A DNA stretch of 64,000 bases from the NCBI GenBank assembly GCA_019448385.1, contig JAGTXO010000008.1, positions 744,001 through 808,000 of the forward strand, in the 5' to 3' direction. This DNA is from Diacronema lutheri (Eukaryota; Haptophyta; Pavlovophyceae; Pavlovales; Pavlovaceae). Below the pieces are notes generated by a model. The model worked only from the letters and a program-made list of their open reading frames with translations. It had not been told where the DNA came from and ran no database searches. The stretch's first letter is position 1. Each line of letters begins with the position of its first letter. The translations under genes and the position numbers were made by a program. This document shows, piece after piece, positions 39,701 to 48,193 of the stretch.

Positions 39701-41258
39701 GCGCGTCAGGTACGCGGTCTTTGCGACGCGCTTCGACATCTCCAACCGCGTCTTCGACTACGCCGGGCGCGAGCGGCCGCCGGCCGATCTGCCGTGGCAC
39801 GCGCGGCGCTCGTGGGTTGGCCTCGCGCCGCTGCCGCGCGTGCCGCTCCCGGGCCGGCAGCCCGTCAAGTCGGTGGTGACAGATGGCGTCGCCGTGCACG
39901 CCGTCGGGACCGTCCTCGTGCCGAAGGCGCAGGCGCCGGCCGGCGGCTCGGGCGTCCTGCACCGCTGGCGCCGGCCGGACGGGCGCATCGCCGTCGCGCT
40001 CGGCTCCGAGCTGCGGCGGGCGATCGACGTCGAGGCGGCGGTCGTCGTCGCGGCCGACCCGAACATGGGCAACATCACCACCTACTCTGCGCACGTCGGG
40101 CGGGCGGCCGTCTGGCGGCAGTTCACGCAGCGCGCGCGCGCGCGCGCCGCGGGCTTTGCGCGCGAGACGGCCAAGACCAACGCGGCGCGGCGGCGCGTGC
40201 GCAAGGACGGGCGCGGCGAGGAGTTCAGCGTGGAGGCGGACGAGGCGCGGCTTGGCGAGGCGCACAGCGCCAAGGTGCTCGGCGAGGGCGAGTTCCACGC
40301 CTTCCACCGCGAGAGCGCGCGGGTGCGCGAGCGCGCCGCCGAGCACGTGTACGACGCGCCGGCGCGCCGGAAGGAGCGCTGGCGGCGCGACAGCGGCGGG
40401 CGGTCCAACGCGGCGCGCGTCGCCGAGGCGCTCATCGCGGCGCACTGTGTCGACGGCGTGACGCGCGACCGGCTGCTCGTGTGCGTGGGCAAGTGGCTGC
40501 GCGACCACAAGGGCGCGCAGCCCAAGGGCGCGCCGCCCGCCTTCCAGGTGGGGCTGCTGCGCGAGCTGCGGCGGCGCGGCGTCGCGGCCGTCTTCGTGCC
40601 CGAGCCGTACACGTCGATGCACTGCTCGATGCCGCGGCTCGCCAAGGGCGGCAGGCTGCAGCGCTGCGGCGCGGAGCTCGCGCAGAACCCGCGCCTGCCC
40701 GTGGCAAAGGGCGGCACGCGCACGGTGCACGCGCTCGTCATCTGCCCGGCGTGCAACGGCGGCAAGAAGCCCGTGCACCGCGACTACAACGCCGCGCGCA
40801 ACATCTTCTACGACGTGCACGACATGGCGGCGCACGCGGCCGGGCGCGACACCACGTCGACGCCTGAGCGCTTTGCCCTCGTGCTCGCCTGGTGGGCGCG
40901 CGGCGAGGTGTGGGAGCGTGAGGAGCGCATGGTGCACGGCGAGGGCGACGACTGCGACGACGAGTGCGACGGCGACGACGAGGGCGACGACGAGGGCGAC
41001 GACGACGACGACGACGATGGCAGCGGCGACGGCGGCGGCGGCGAGGGCGACGGCGACGGCGACGGCGACGGAGGCGGCGGCGGCGACGACGACGATGACG
41101 GCGGGGGAGGCGGCGGCGGCGACGGCGGTGGCGACGACGGCGGCGGGCGCGGCGGCGGTGGCGGCGGCGGCTCTCGCGCCCGCACCCCCGCCCGCGGAGC
41201 TGCCAGCGCCAGTGCCGGCGGCGGCAGCGCGCGCGGGCCGAAGCGCGGCCGGCGTTGA
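25834..41258 (+). CDS. Giant multidomain protein: USP + Ulp1-like modules + YqaJ exonuclease + chromodomain + Fanzor nuclease
   Basis: Predicted exons are 25834-26757, 26901-27296, 27385-39405 and 39534-41258. All three introns (143, 88 and 128 bases) are phase 0, with GT..AG ends (GTGCGG, GTAAAG, GTGCGC donors; GCGCAG acceptors), and each join restores a domain or the frame. The product is about 5,020 residues. Order: USP cysteine peptidase, REQ repeat, Pro/Ala linker, helical repeats, Ulp1-like module, diverged copies of it, an unknown alpha/beta region, YqaJ-type nuclease, further diverged copies, chromodomain, Fanzor. The tail is Asp/Gly-rich, then GPKRGRR, a nuclear-signal candidate. The first exon start is uncertain; the ATG at 25834 is the best in frame. 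The 12-kb third exon is one open frame and could hide further introns. Two separate genes, split near 27300, are the main alternative. Confidence 0.7.
26053..26960 (+). other. USP (ubiquitin-specific protease) domain of the giant protein
   Basis: The Cys box is GVKNEGNACYMNALAQSL, with the nucleophile codon at 26086. QQDAAEFFQMLL is the QQD box. The His box is STSGHLVAIVLRNGAWFLCD with His at 26701 and a DDDN acidic stretch. After the 143-base intron the closing strand is DALAWASGASMLFYSRL, equivalent to the usual AYxLFY end. All three catalytic positions are present, so activity against ubiquitin or a ubiquitin-like protein is plausible. At ~290 residues it is a compact USP lacking large insertions. 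Confidence 0.85.
27502..27618 (+). repeat. 9-bp tandem repeat encoding (REQ)n
   Basis: Thirteen consecutive 9-base units close to cgcgagcag, in frame, coding Arg-Glu-Gln with two RVQ variants and a first HEQ. This gives a charged single-helix linker between the USP domain and the rest of the protein. Confidence 0.95.
28166..28645 (+). other. Three diverged helical repeats in the giant protein
   Basis: A repeated pattern, ARxLLxxxxxxGxxLPxxLxxxLRxLA, occurs three times: ARALLERVKARGHALPPHLL, then ARALLMHAEAVGAHLPAHTE, then ARELLSRLDEAHLDVQPCIA. Spacing is about 55 to 65 residues. It resembles PPR/TPR-type helical pairs, but I could not assign it to a family. Confidence 0.5.
29690..30320 (+). 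other. Ulp1/C48-like cysteine-peptidase module
   Basis: Clan CE order is visible: His in SGHFTALRLVRV, Asp in YDAVLVDTLAS about 15 residues later, then Gln and Cys in DNAAQRGATCGLAVVGALN (QxGxxCG). This is the arrangement of SUMO and NEDD8 peptidases. A N-terminal lobe with DCIAGGDMLASTVDACCEVV precedes it. It could process ubiquitin-like modifiers or the giant protein itself. Family assignment is by motif only. Confidence 0.55.
34418..34980 (+). other. YqaJ/lambda-exonuclease-type nuclease domain
   Basis: Motifs follow the PD-(D/E)XK recombinase-exonuclease order. SPRWHDERWEEVTGSKVGDV is the opening RxxxWxxxRxxxITGS helix. AGILGEAVALRKLA holds the Glu, FSPDGLAIL the Asp, VLVEVKTLTKAG the ExK and HRDQLQLGMHVLGVSKALYV the Gln helix. 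YqaJ enzymes degrade dsDNA 5'-3' for single-strand annealing recombination in phages, large DNA viruses and some eukaryotic elements. All catalytic positions look intact. Confidence 0.85.
38085..38275 (+). other. Chromodomain of the giant protein
   Basis: YEVEAVVDERRKAGKKVTFQ is followed by FRIRWRGYDESADTWEPEAN and a C-terminal helix, matching the chromodomain pattern with the YxVE strand, WxGY and TWEP. The aromatic cage residues that read methyl-lysine on histone H3 are in place. It sits directly ahead of the Fanzor segment. Confidence 0.9.
38530..40900 (+). other. Fanzor (eukaryotic TnpB-like) RuvC nuclease
   Basis: The N-terminal part reads VLPGFVVKRSTLNAGP, LRRIAAAVHRLTTQAYRVIN and RVVNGLLRDVV. 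After the 39406-39533 intron come VPRNVRLAASAIWVTL, KSVVTDGVAVHAVG and the RuvC parts. RuvC-I is VVAADPNMGNITTYSA (Asp codon 40056). The RuvC-II region LLVCVGKWLRDHKG lacks a Glu. A Glu appears in FVPEPYTSMHCS (codon 40602), the shifted position known for Fanzors. RuvC-III is VHRDYNAARNI (Asp codon 40782). A zinc knuckle lies between, CxxC in ICPACN and weaker in HCSMP/QRCG. Fanzors are RNA-guided DNA endonucleases; whether this one is guided is inference. Confidence 0.85.
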
Positions 41259-41728
41259 CGCACGGCCGAGCCGCGCAGCGGTCGACGCTTTGCGGGCTCT
41301 GCCCAGGTCGCGCGCGGCTGGCGACGCGTGCCGCGCGCGGCACGACCGTGCACGCCGCCACCCGTGGCCGAGCGCGCCGCACCAGCCGGCCCGCTCCAAC
41401 CGCCGTGCGGATCACGGACGCTCGCTACGGCTCGTCGGCGCGCGTCACCTGCGCCGGCGGCCACGGCGCCGTCTGCTCCGGCCTCGTCGCGAGCAGCCCG
41501 ACCGCTGCTCGCCGCCCGCACGCCGCCGCAGCAACGCTGCGCGTCGTGCTCCCCCGCTCGCCAAACGCGAAGAGCTCCCTCACAAGGACGTCCTTCCGAA
41601 CGGCCCGCGCTGCACTCGGGGCGCGATCGTGCCCCTGATCGGATTTGGCTTGACCATCTATACGTGTAACACGCTCTTTTCCGAAATTCGGCGTTGCAGC
41701 CAGGGGCGCAAGCGAAACGGCGACCCGG
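41259..41728 (+). other. Intergenic region after the Fanzor gene
   Basis: 470 bases without a gene. GC-rich at first, then AT-richer near 41640-41680 (cttgaccatctatacgtg). In known Fanzor and TnpB loci the guide RNA is transcribed from the region overlapping or following the 3' end of the nuclease gene, so this is the natural candidate here. I saw no decisive structure. Confidence 0.4.
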
Positions 41729-43312
41729 ATGGACGAGCTCGTCGACGAGATTCGCGCGGAGCTCGCGGCGGCGCGAGCCGAGTGCGCGGCGGCGCAGTGT
41801 GCCGAGGAAACGTTGCGCACAAAGCACGGCGTTGGGTGTCTCGACGAAGCGGCCGTGAGCGAGCTGCGCGCCGAGCACGCGCGCGAGCTCGCGGCCGCGC
41901 GCGCCGAGGGCAAGGTGGCGCAGGACGCGATGCACGAGATGCGCGTGCGGCATGACGCGCTCGGAAGGACGCTCAAGCAGCTTCAGGCGGAGCACCGGGT
42001 ACTTGTCGAGGATCACCAGCGCCTTACACTCGTCGTCGAGGCTCAGGCGCGCGCGCACGCCGAAGAGGAGGCGCGCGCCGAGACGGACCTGCGCGCACAG
42101 CTCGACCGCGCACTGCGCCTTGCGACGCCGCTCGGCGCAGGCGGCGGCTCGCCGACGGCGCGGCTGCGCGAGGAGATCAGGCTGACGGCGCACGAGCTCG
42201 ACGCCAAAACCTCGGCCGACGCGCACCACGCGCGCGAGCGCGACCGCTCGGCCGTCGGCGCGCCGTACGGCCGTGCGGGCGCGCCCGAGTGGGAGCGCGA
42301 GCGCCGCCGCAGTTCGCGCGCGCACGGCGATCGCGCGGTGAGCGCGCGCGGTAGCACCGCCGCTTCGGCGCCAGCGTCGTCGCAGCCGCACTTGCCACCG
42401 TGCCCGCCGCCGCGCGCGCCCACCGACCTCGCCGATCGGCTGCGCGCGCTCGAGGGCGCCGCCGGCGCGGACTCGGCGGCGGCGGCGGCCGCGGCGCAGC
42501 AGCTGCGCGAGGAGGCGGTGACGCTGCGGCGCGAGCTCGAGAAGCGCGAGCGCGAGGCGGCGGCGCGCGAGAGCGAGGCGAGCCGCGCGCTCGCCGAGCT
42601 GCGCGGGTCGCTCGCAGCGTCGGAAGCGCGCCGAATGACCGCCATCGCCGAAGCGGACAAGCAGGCAACCATCCTGCGGCACCAGCTCGGCGCCGCACGC
42701 GAGCAGCTCGCCGCCGACCGGCGCGATGGGCGCGACGCGCGCCTCGCCCACCCGTCGCCGACCACGTACGCCACGGCGAACGCCAGCCCGCGCGCGCACG
42801 CGCCGGGCGCGCGCGCGCGCGCTGGCACGATGGGCGGCGGTGAGCACGAGGCGGAGTTGGCGCAGCTCGTGCTACAGGTCTCGGAGCGGATGGCCAGCAA
42901 GGGTATCGCGATGCGCGACGACGACGGTGGCGGTGGCGGCGACGACGACGGCGGCGCGGGCGGCGGCGGCGGCGGTGACGACGCGCGCCTCGCCGCGCAG
43001 CTCGCCGCGCTCGCCGCGCGTCGCGCTTCGACGGGTGCGGTGACGCGGCCGATGCTGCCAGCCCGCGCGCCGCTTTTTGCCAACGGCCTCGCGTCGGGCC
43101 GCGAGCTGCACGCGCGCCTCACGCAGCTCGACCCGACGCACTCGACGCTCGTGCAGCTCAAGGACAACGTGCGCGCGCACGCCAATCGGCCGCGCCGCCC
43201 GCCGGCCGATGTGGCCGTGCGCGCGGGCGCCGATCCGGCCGCGGGCAACCGGCGCAAGACGATCGCAACGCTGCGCACCCGCCTTGACCGCGCGAGGGCC
43301 TCCGCCGCCTGA
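41729..43312 (+). CDS. Coiled-coil protein of unknown function
   Basis: The product has 527 residues from the ATG at 41729. It holds two long coiled-coil segments (about residues 1-130, e.g. LKQLQAEHRVLVEDHQRLTL; and 225-340, e.g. LREEAVTLRRELEKRERE). They are separated by a Ser/Pro-rich linker (QPHLPPCPPPRAPTDL). A Gly/Asp tract (DDDGGGGGDDDGGAGG) follows, then a C-terminal part with LHARLTQLDPTHSTLVQLKD and a basic end. It may be a cytoskeletal or ciliary scaffold, but no signature proves this. No introns are needed. Confidence 0.7.
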   Translation: MDELVDEIRAELAAARAECAAAQCAEETLRTKHGVGCLDEAAVSELRAEHARELAAARAEGKVAQDAMHEMRVRHDALGRTLKQLQAEHRVLVEDHQRLTLVVEAQARAHAEEEARAETDLRAQLDRALRLATPLGAGGGSPTARLREEIRLTAHELDAKTSADAHHARERDRSAVGAPYGRAGAPEWERERRRSSRAHGDRAVSARGSTAASAPASSQPHLPPCPPPRAPTDLADRLRALEGAAGADSAAAAAAAQQLREEAVTLRRELEKREREAAARESEASRALAELRGSLAASEARRMTAIAEADKQATILRHQLGAAREQLAADRRDGRDARLAHPSPTTYATANASPRAHAPGARARAGTMGGGEHEAELAQLVLQVSERMASKGIAMRDDDGGGGGDDDGGAGGGGGGDDARLAAQLAALAARRASTGAVTRPMLPARAPLFANGLASGRELHARLTQLDPTHSTLVQLKDNVRAHANRPRRPPADVAVRAGADPAAGNRRKTIATLRTRLDRARASAA

Positions 43313-43442
43313 GTACTCACTGCCGCAAATCTTACTATTCATGTCCATGTCCCCGTACTAAATATTTAGGATCCCAAAAATATTCCCTCTACGTGGGCGC
43401 AAACGCGGCGTCGTCGACTTTCGTAAAGATCGCCCTTCCCCC

Positions 43443-45341
43443 ATGGGTTCGGCGTGCAGCGCGGACGCGGTGGAGGAGCCCGACTTCCCGCCAGCGCCAG
43501 AGGGCGCGGTCGGCGAATGGCTGCGTGTGCTTACAGTGAATGACGTGTACAAGCTGGACAACTTTCCGGCCCTCGCCACCGCGATCGCCAAGGCGAGGGC
43601 CGAGGCGCCGCCGTCGTGCACCGTGATCGCGACGCTCAACGGCGACTTCCTCTCGCCCGGCCTCTACACCGCGCTGGACGGCGGGCTGACGATGGTGGAG
43701 GCGGTACAGCAGGTTGGCTTTGATTATGTTTGCCTCGGCAACCACGAGTTTGGTCCGCGCCAGCCGCTCGCCCGCACGTGCTCGCGCACTCGGCCTTACC
43801 CGCCGCGCGCGCTGAACGCCACGCCTGCGTGCGCGCCAGACGTGGGCATCCCGCAGCTCGCGCAAAAGATGCAAGGGTACACGGGCACGGTGATCAGCAC
43901 CAACATTGCGGACGATGAGCTCGCCTTCTCGCCGCACGCCACGATCCGGCTCGGCGGTCGCACCGTCGTCCTCGCCGGACTGTGCACGAGCGACCCGTCC
44001 ATTTATAACCCGGCGAATCTGCCCAATTTCACGCCCAACATGGAGAGCCTCGCGCGTGCGTGGGCGGCAACTACGACGCCTGCGGGCGGACCGCCCGATG
44101 CGCTTCTCCTGCTCACGCACCAGCTCGTCGAGGAGGACCGCGCGCTTGCCGAGCAGCTCGGCGCGCACAGCACCTTTGGCAAACGGGTGCCACTCATGCT
44201 CGGCGGCCATGAGCACGATCGCTTCGTCGAGCGGGTGGGCGGCTCGCTGCTGCTCAAGATGGGCTCCAATGCCGAGCTGATCGGCGTCGCCGACGTCTAC
44301 TTTGATGCCGCCGGCAAGCCCGCCGCCGAGCTGCGCGCCGAGCTGCGGCCGCGCAGCTTCCGCGAGTCGCCGCCGCTGCGCGCGTTCGTCACGCGCAAGG
44401 AGCGTTGGGTGCAGGGCATGATGGGCGCGCAGCTCGCGTGGCTCGACGAGCCGATGAGCTCCAACGACGTGCGCCACGGCCCGTCGCTCTTCGCGAGCAC
44501 GCTGCTCTGGCTCGTCAAGGCGGGCCTCGCGCGGAACCGCGTCGACGTGTGCATCACGCACGGCGGGTCGGTGCGCGGCAAGGCCGAGTACGCGCCGGGT
44601 CCGTTCCTCATGTCGCACCTGTACGCCGAGCTCGCCTTCCCCACCGCCCTCGCGATCGTGGACATGCCCGGCCGCGTCCTTGCCGAGTCTGTGCGCTGGG
44701 CGCGCGCGCGTCCGAAGCCAGCGCCCGAGTTCCTGCATCTCGACCTCAACGTCGTCGTTGACCGTACGTCGCACGCGATCAAGTCGGTCGGTGGCAAGCC
44801 GTTCAGCGAGAGCGTCACGTACCGCGTCGCGATCACCCGCGTGCTCCTCGAGGGCATGAACACGATCGAGCCGCTCGTTGCGTACGTGGCCGCGAGCAAG
44901 CTGCAGATCCCGGCCGAGGACTCGTGCGTCGAGGCCAAGAATGCGGTCGTCGAGGGCGCGGTGAAGAAGGCGTGGCTCGAGCTCGCGGGGTACGGCTCCA
45001 AGTGGGACTGCAATCAGGACGGGACAGTCTCGCCACAAGAGATGACCGCCGCGCTCGAGGCCGTCTTCGCCCAGCTCGACATGAACAAGGATGGCACCCT
45101 CGACAGCGACGAGCTGCTCGCCGCGTTCAGGCGAGGGGCGCGCGCCAAGAAGGGCTCGAGCGGCTCGGCGAGCGCCGTCTCGCTTATCGCGCAGATGGTC
45201 AAGGCGCTCGACGCCGACCACGATGGCAGGATAAGCATTGCCGAGTTCACCAAGCTCGCCGTGAGCGACTCGACCATCGCGAGCACCGACCGCACGAGCA
45301 AGGCGCCGCACCGGACCAAACGCGCAACGTGCCTAGCGTGA
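43443..45341 (+). CDS. Lipid-anchored metallophosphatase/5'-nucleotidase with EF-hands
   Basis: The protein has 632 residues. The N-terminus MGSACS fits N-myristoylation plus palmitoylation, so membrane attachment is likely. Residues ~28-330 are a calcineurin-like phosphoesterase: LRVLTVNDVYKLDN (first metal motif, with Tyr where many relatives have His), TLNGDFLSPGL, VCLGNHEFGP, LLLTHQL and LGGHEHDR. The 5'-nucleotidase C-terminal domain follows (CITHGGSVRGKAEYAPG; FPTALAIVDMPGRVLAESV). Three EF-hand loops end the protein: DCNQDGTVSPQE, DMNKDGTLDSDE and DADHDGRISIAE. Calcium-regulated nucleotide or phosphomonoester hydrolysis at a membrane is inferred. The ATG at 43443 supplies the lipidation signal and so decides the start. 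Confidence 0.88.
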   Translation: MGSACSADAVEEPDFPPAPEGAVGEWLRVLTVNDVYKLDNFPALATAIAKARAEAPPSCTVIATLNGDFLSPGLYTALDGGLTMVEAVQQVGFDYVCLGNHEFGPRQPLARTCSRTRPYPPRALNATPACAPDVGIPQLAQKMQGYTGTVISTNIADDELAFSPHATIRLGGRTVVLAGLCTSDPSIYNPANLPNFTPNMESLARAWAATTTPAGGPPDALLLLTHQLVEEDRALAEQLGAHSTFGKRVPLMLGGHEHDRFVERVGGSLLLKMGSNAELIGVADVYFDAAGKPAAELRAELRPRSFRESPPLRAFVTRKERWVQGMMGAQLAWLDEPMSSNDVRHGPSLFASTLLWLVKAGLARNRVDVCITHGGSVRGKAEYAPGPFLMSHLYAELAFPTALAIVDMPGRVLAESVRWARARPKPAPEFLHLDLNVVVDRTSHAIKSVGGKPFSESVTYRVAITRVLLEGMNTIEPLVAYVAASKLQIPAEDSCVEAKNAVVEGAVKKAWLELAGYGSKWDCNQDGTVSPQEMTAALEAVFAQLDMNKDGTLDSDELLAAFRRGARAKKGSSGSASAVSLIAQMVKALDADHDGRISIAEFTKLAVSDSTIASTDRTSKAPHRTKRATCLA

Positions 45342-46687
45342 TTGGCCCCGCGAGCGAGCCAGTAGCTATGAGCGCACAGCGAGCGGAGCAGCGTGAAGGT
45401 GCACGACTCGTCGGCGACGACGAGGAGGAGTGCACACACAAACTTGAGCGACTGGCAGTACCCGACGGCCGGGTTGGCAACCGCATGCGCGCGTAGCACG
45501 CGCCGAAGCGCGTCAATGAGCGGCGTGCCGCATCGGAAGCAGCCATGCTCGGGGAAAGTTCTCGGAATGTCACGATCAATTTGCTCGCGTACTTTGAGCG
45601 CGGTCTCACTGCCGGCGGCCTCTCGCGCATCGGCCTGCGCGAGCAGCGACGAGTAGAGCGGCTGCGGCTCCCAGCACGCGCACGCGAGCGCGCGCCGCCA
45701 CACCTCGGCGCGGTGCTGCACGGGCACACCGTCGTGGCGGACGAGGCCGAGCGCCGACCGCGCGTCGGCCGCGCCGAGGCTGCGGGCGTGCGCGGGCCAG
45801 CCGCGCAGCACGACGTTCCAACGCGCGAGCCACGCGCGAGCCGCCGCCGAGTGCGACTTTGCGTACGCGCGATCAAAGTGCCCGGAGCAGTCCGGGGGCA
45901 CCGCGAAGCCGTACTCGTCGCGCATCCGCGCGGGCGCCGCGCGGTCGCCCAGCTCGCGCGCGGTGAGCGACACGCGGAGCTGCAGCGCGCCACCGGCGCC
46001 GAGCGCACAGAGCACCTCGGTGCTCTCGACGAGCGCGCCGTGCACAAGCGGCACCTCCGACTCGCACGCGCCGAGCAGACGGTCACGCGAGTCGTCCGCG
46101 CCGCGCAATTCGGCGCTCCACTAGACCTCGGCGCGCACACAGAGCGTCGGCAGCTGCCAGCGCGAGATGGGCACGCAAAAGTGCTGCGACCACAGTCGAG
46201 CAGCAACGCCGACGAACCGCCTGCAGCAGACCGTTCCTCTCCGCGCGCGGCGCACGGCGCGCTGCACGAGCTCACCTCGCCGCATGCCGTCCGCTCGTCG
46301 CCCTCTGCCGCCCGCGAGCGCGAGCCGCACGTGGCACCAGCCGTCGGGCGGGAGGGGCGGCGGGTGGGCGGGCGCGGCGCGGAGCGAGGCGAGCTGCACA
46401 AAGACGTGCCCGGGCGGCTCGAGCAGCGCCGCCTGCCCCTGCTGCGCCGAGGCGCGCGCGAGCTGCGCGTGGCGCGAGCGGCGCGCCTCGAACCGGCTCG
46501 CGCGCGCCTGCTTGCCGCCGCCATCGGCCGGCGCGCCACGGCCGCGCTGCGCATCGAGGCGCTCCTGCAGCGCACCGAGCGCCTCGACGCGCCGCTGCGT
46601 GATCCGGTACGCGCGCGCATCGAGCCGCGCCTCGAGCCGCGCGAGCGCGGCCTCAACCGCCACGCACGATGGCGCCTTGTCCTCCAC
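45342..46687 (-). CDS. TBC-domain Rab GTPase-activating protein, apparently incomplete
   Basis: The N-terminal segment from the ATG at 46687 is MEDKAPSCVAVEAALARLEA, a helical and C2-like region. The TBC core follows: HDGVPVQHRAEVWRRAL, IDRDIPRTFPEHGCFR with the catalytic Arg, and NPAVGYCQSLKFVCALLLVV with the catalytic Gln. An in-frame TAG at 46122-46124 separates the two parts. It may be removed by an intron (candidate donors GTGAGC near 46277 or GTGCGC downstream; acceptor GTCTAG). After CTFTLLRSL the second half of the TBC fold is absent; the frame then runs antisense into the phosphatase gene. Either the gene is decayed or its last exons are unrecognised. Confidence 0.5.
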
Positions 46688-46917
46688 CGCGCACGGCTGC
46701 GCAGCCTCTCCTGCCCGGCCGATTCGGGCTGAGGCGCGGCCATGCTCGTCCGCGCAGCCGCGGCGCGGAGCGTGGACGCACCGCGACGGGCCGGCGGCGC
46801 GCGGCTACGCCTGGCGCCGGCGTGCGAGCCACGCGCGCGATCGGCGGGTTGAAGACGCTTGTGATCAGGTGGAATCAAAGAGTCGCTTCCTCCGACCGGC
46901 CCAACGGTCCGCGCGGG

Positions 46918-48072
46918 TCATCTGCGCTGCGCGACGAGCATCGAGACGGCGGCGACCGGCGTCTCGCGCCCCGTGTACCGCATGCCCGCGCGCGCGGCGC
47001 GCATCAGCTCGCGCGTGACGAGCGGGAACAGCTTCTTCGCCGCGCCCGAGCAGTGGATCCAGCATGGGAGCGAGAGCTCGTGCGGCGCGCTCCACACCTG
47101 CACTGGCCCGCGCGTCCGGCGCTGCAGGCTCGCCGACGGCGCGAGCGCCTGGCTCAAGTTGAAGTGGATGCGCGGGCCGGCGGTCGCTATGCGCAAGAGC
47201 ATCTTGTTCGCGTTGAGGAACAGGTCGGCGAGCGCGTCGAAGACGAGGCGCGGGCCTCGCGCATCGGCGTGGAAGCCAGCGGCCACGTACGTGTGAATGC
47301 AGCGCTGGTCGTTGAAGCAGTCCGTCTCGTTGAGCTCGGGGCCGGGATAGTCGGGCCGGACGTAGCGCAGTCCGGTGGGGCAGCACCACGTCCATGGTGT
47401 GCCGCTCTCCCACGCCTCGCGCTGGCGCACAAAGTAGCGCGCCACGTCGCGCGCGCGCCCGGCGTACTGCCCCGTGTTGCCGTAGCGCAGCGGCGTCGGC
47501 GCGGGTGGGTACGGGTCGCGCGCCTGATGCGTTCGGATCAGCCGCTTCATCCGGTCGTAGGGCCACATGTGGATCTCGGAGCCCTGCACGATGTCCGCAT
47601 TGAACGCCTCGAACTTGCGCTCCATCTCCTCCGCCGAGCAGACGAGATACGCGTCGGTGCAGTCGGCGAACACGACGAGCGAGTCCGGGTGCACGGCCTC
47701 GCGCGACGTGACGACGTCGTATGCCCAGATGAACTTGTTCATGTTGTTGAAGACGTGGGCGCGCTCGCGTTCGACGCACTGTCGCGACTTGAGGCACTCA
47801 TCGTGCCGCCGCGCTGCGCCGTCGAACAGCCGCTCGTCGAGGTAGCCGACGATGAAGTCGACCGCCGCGTGCCGCAGCGAGAACAGGAGCGGCGCGCACT
47901 TTTCGCGCCAGTCGTCCTTGTCGTAGTGCGTGAGCACGACGACGCTCGGCGACGTCGGGTTCGGCCGCGAGTTATGCAGGATCACGCCCGTGCACTGGCG
48001 CGACAGCAGCACCGCCGCGGCGAGCAGGATGTTCGCGAGGACGTTGGAGCGCGCGTTCCTACCGACGCCCAT
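46918..48072 (-). CDS. PLOD-type glycosyltransferase, secretory pathway
   Basis: The product has 384 residues. The N-terminus has a signal-anchor (NVLANILLAAAVLL). The core resembles the glycosyltransferase domain of procollagen lysyl hydroxylases: SVVVLTHYDKDDW, HVFNNMNKFIWAYDVV, then LVVFADCTDAYLVCSAEEME with the metal-binding acidic motif. KFEAFNADIVQGSEIHMWP, YVRPDYPGPELNETDCFNDQ and a conserved CIHTYVAAGF follow. Such domains transfer glucose or galactose to hydroxylysine. The acceptor here is unknown. The start ATG at 48072 was chosen to place the anchor at the N-terminus. Confidence 0.8.
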   Translation of the reverse strand: MGVGRNARSNVLANILLAAAVLLSRQCTGVILHNSRPNPTSPSVVVLTHYDKDDWREKCAPLLFSLRHAAVDFIVGYLDERLFDGAARRHDECLKSRQCVERERAHVFNNMNKFIWAYDVVTSREAVHPDSLVVFADCTDAYLVCSAEEMERKFEAFNADIVQGSEIHMWPYDRMKRLIRTHQARDPYPPAPTPLRYGNTGQYAGRARDVARYFVRQREAWESGTPWTWCCPTGLRYVRPDYPGPELNETDCFNDQRCIHTYVAAGFHADARGPRLVFDALADLFLNANKMLLRIATAGPRIHFNLSQALAPSASLQRRTRGPVQVWSAPHELSLPCWIHCSGAAKKLFPLVTRELMRAARAGMRYTGRETPVAAVSMLVAQRR

Positions 48073-48193
48073 CGTGCGGCCCTTCCGAGGGCCGATCGAC
48101 GGACGACGGGGCGTACAGGTACAGCGAGGGTGGCGCGAGGCGAGCTGAGTGCACCGGTCACGCACGGCTGTCAGTCGTCAGCTGTTGTCTTGA

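Noticed and set aside
40940-41200. Asp/Gly-rich tail of the Fanzor protein as a calcium-binding domain
   Set aside because: It is simple sequence (GDGDGD, DDDD, GGGG) without regular calcium-loop spacing; more likely a disordered acidic tail.
24842-43350. Similarity between the 24.84-kb AT-rich repeat and the ttactattcatgtccatg stretch near 43330 as ends of one large element
   Set aside because: The match is short and gapped, and an ordinary coiled-coil gene lies inside the proposed span.
8988-43377. Shared tttaggatccc 11-mer upstream of the sulfotransferase and the metallophosphatase
   Set aside because: Only two copies, in opposite orientation relative to their genes and at different distances; too weak to call a promoter motif.
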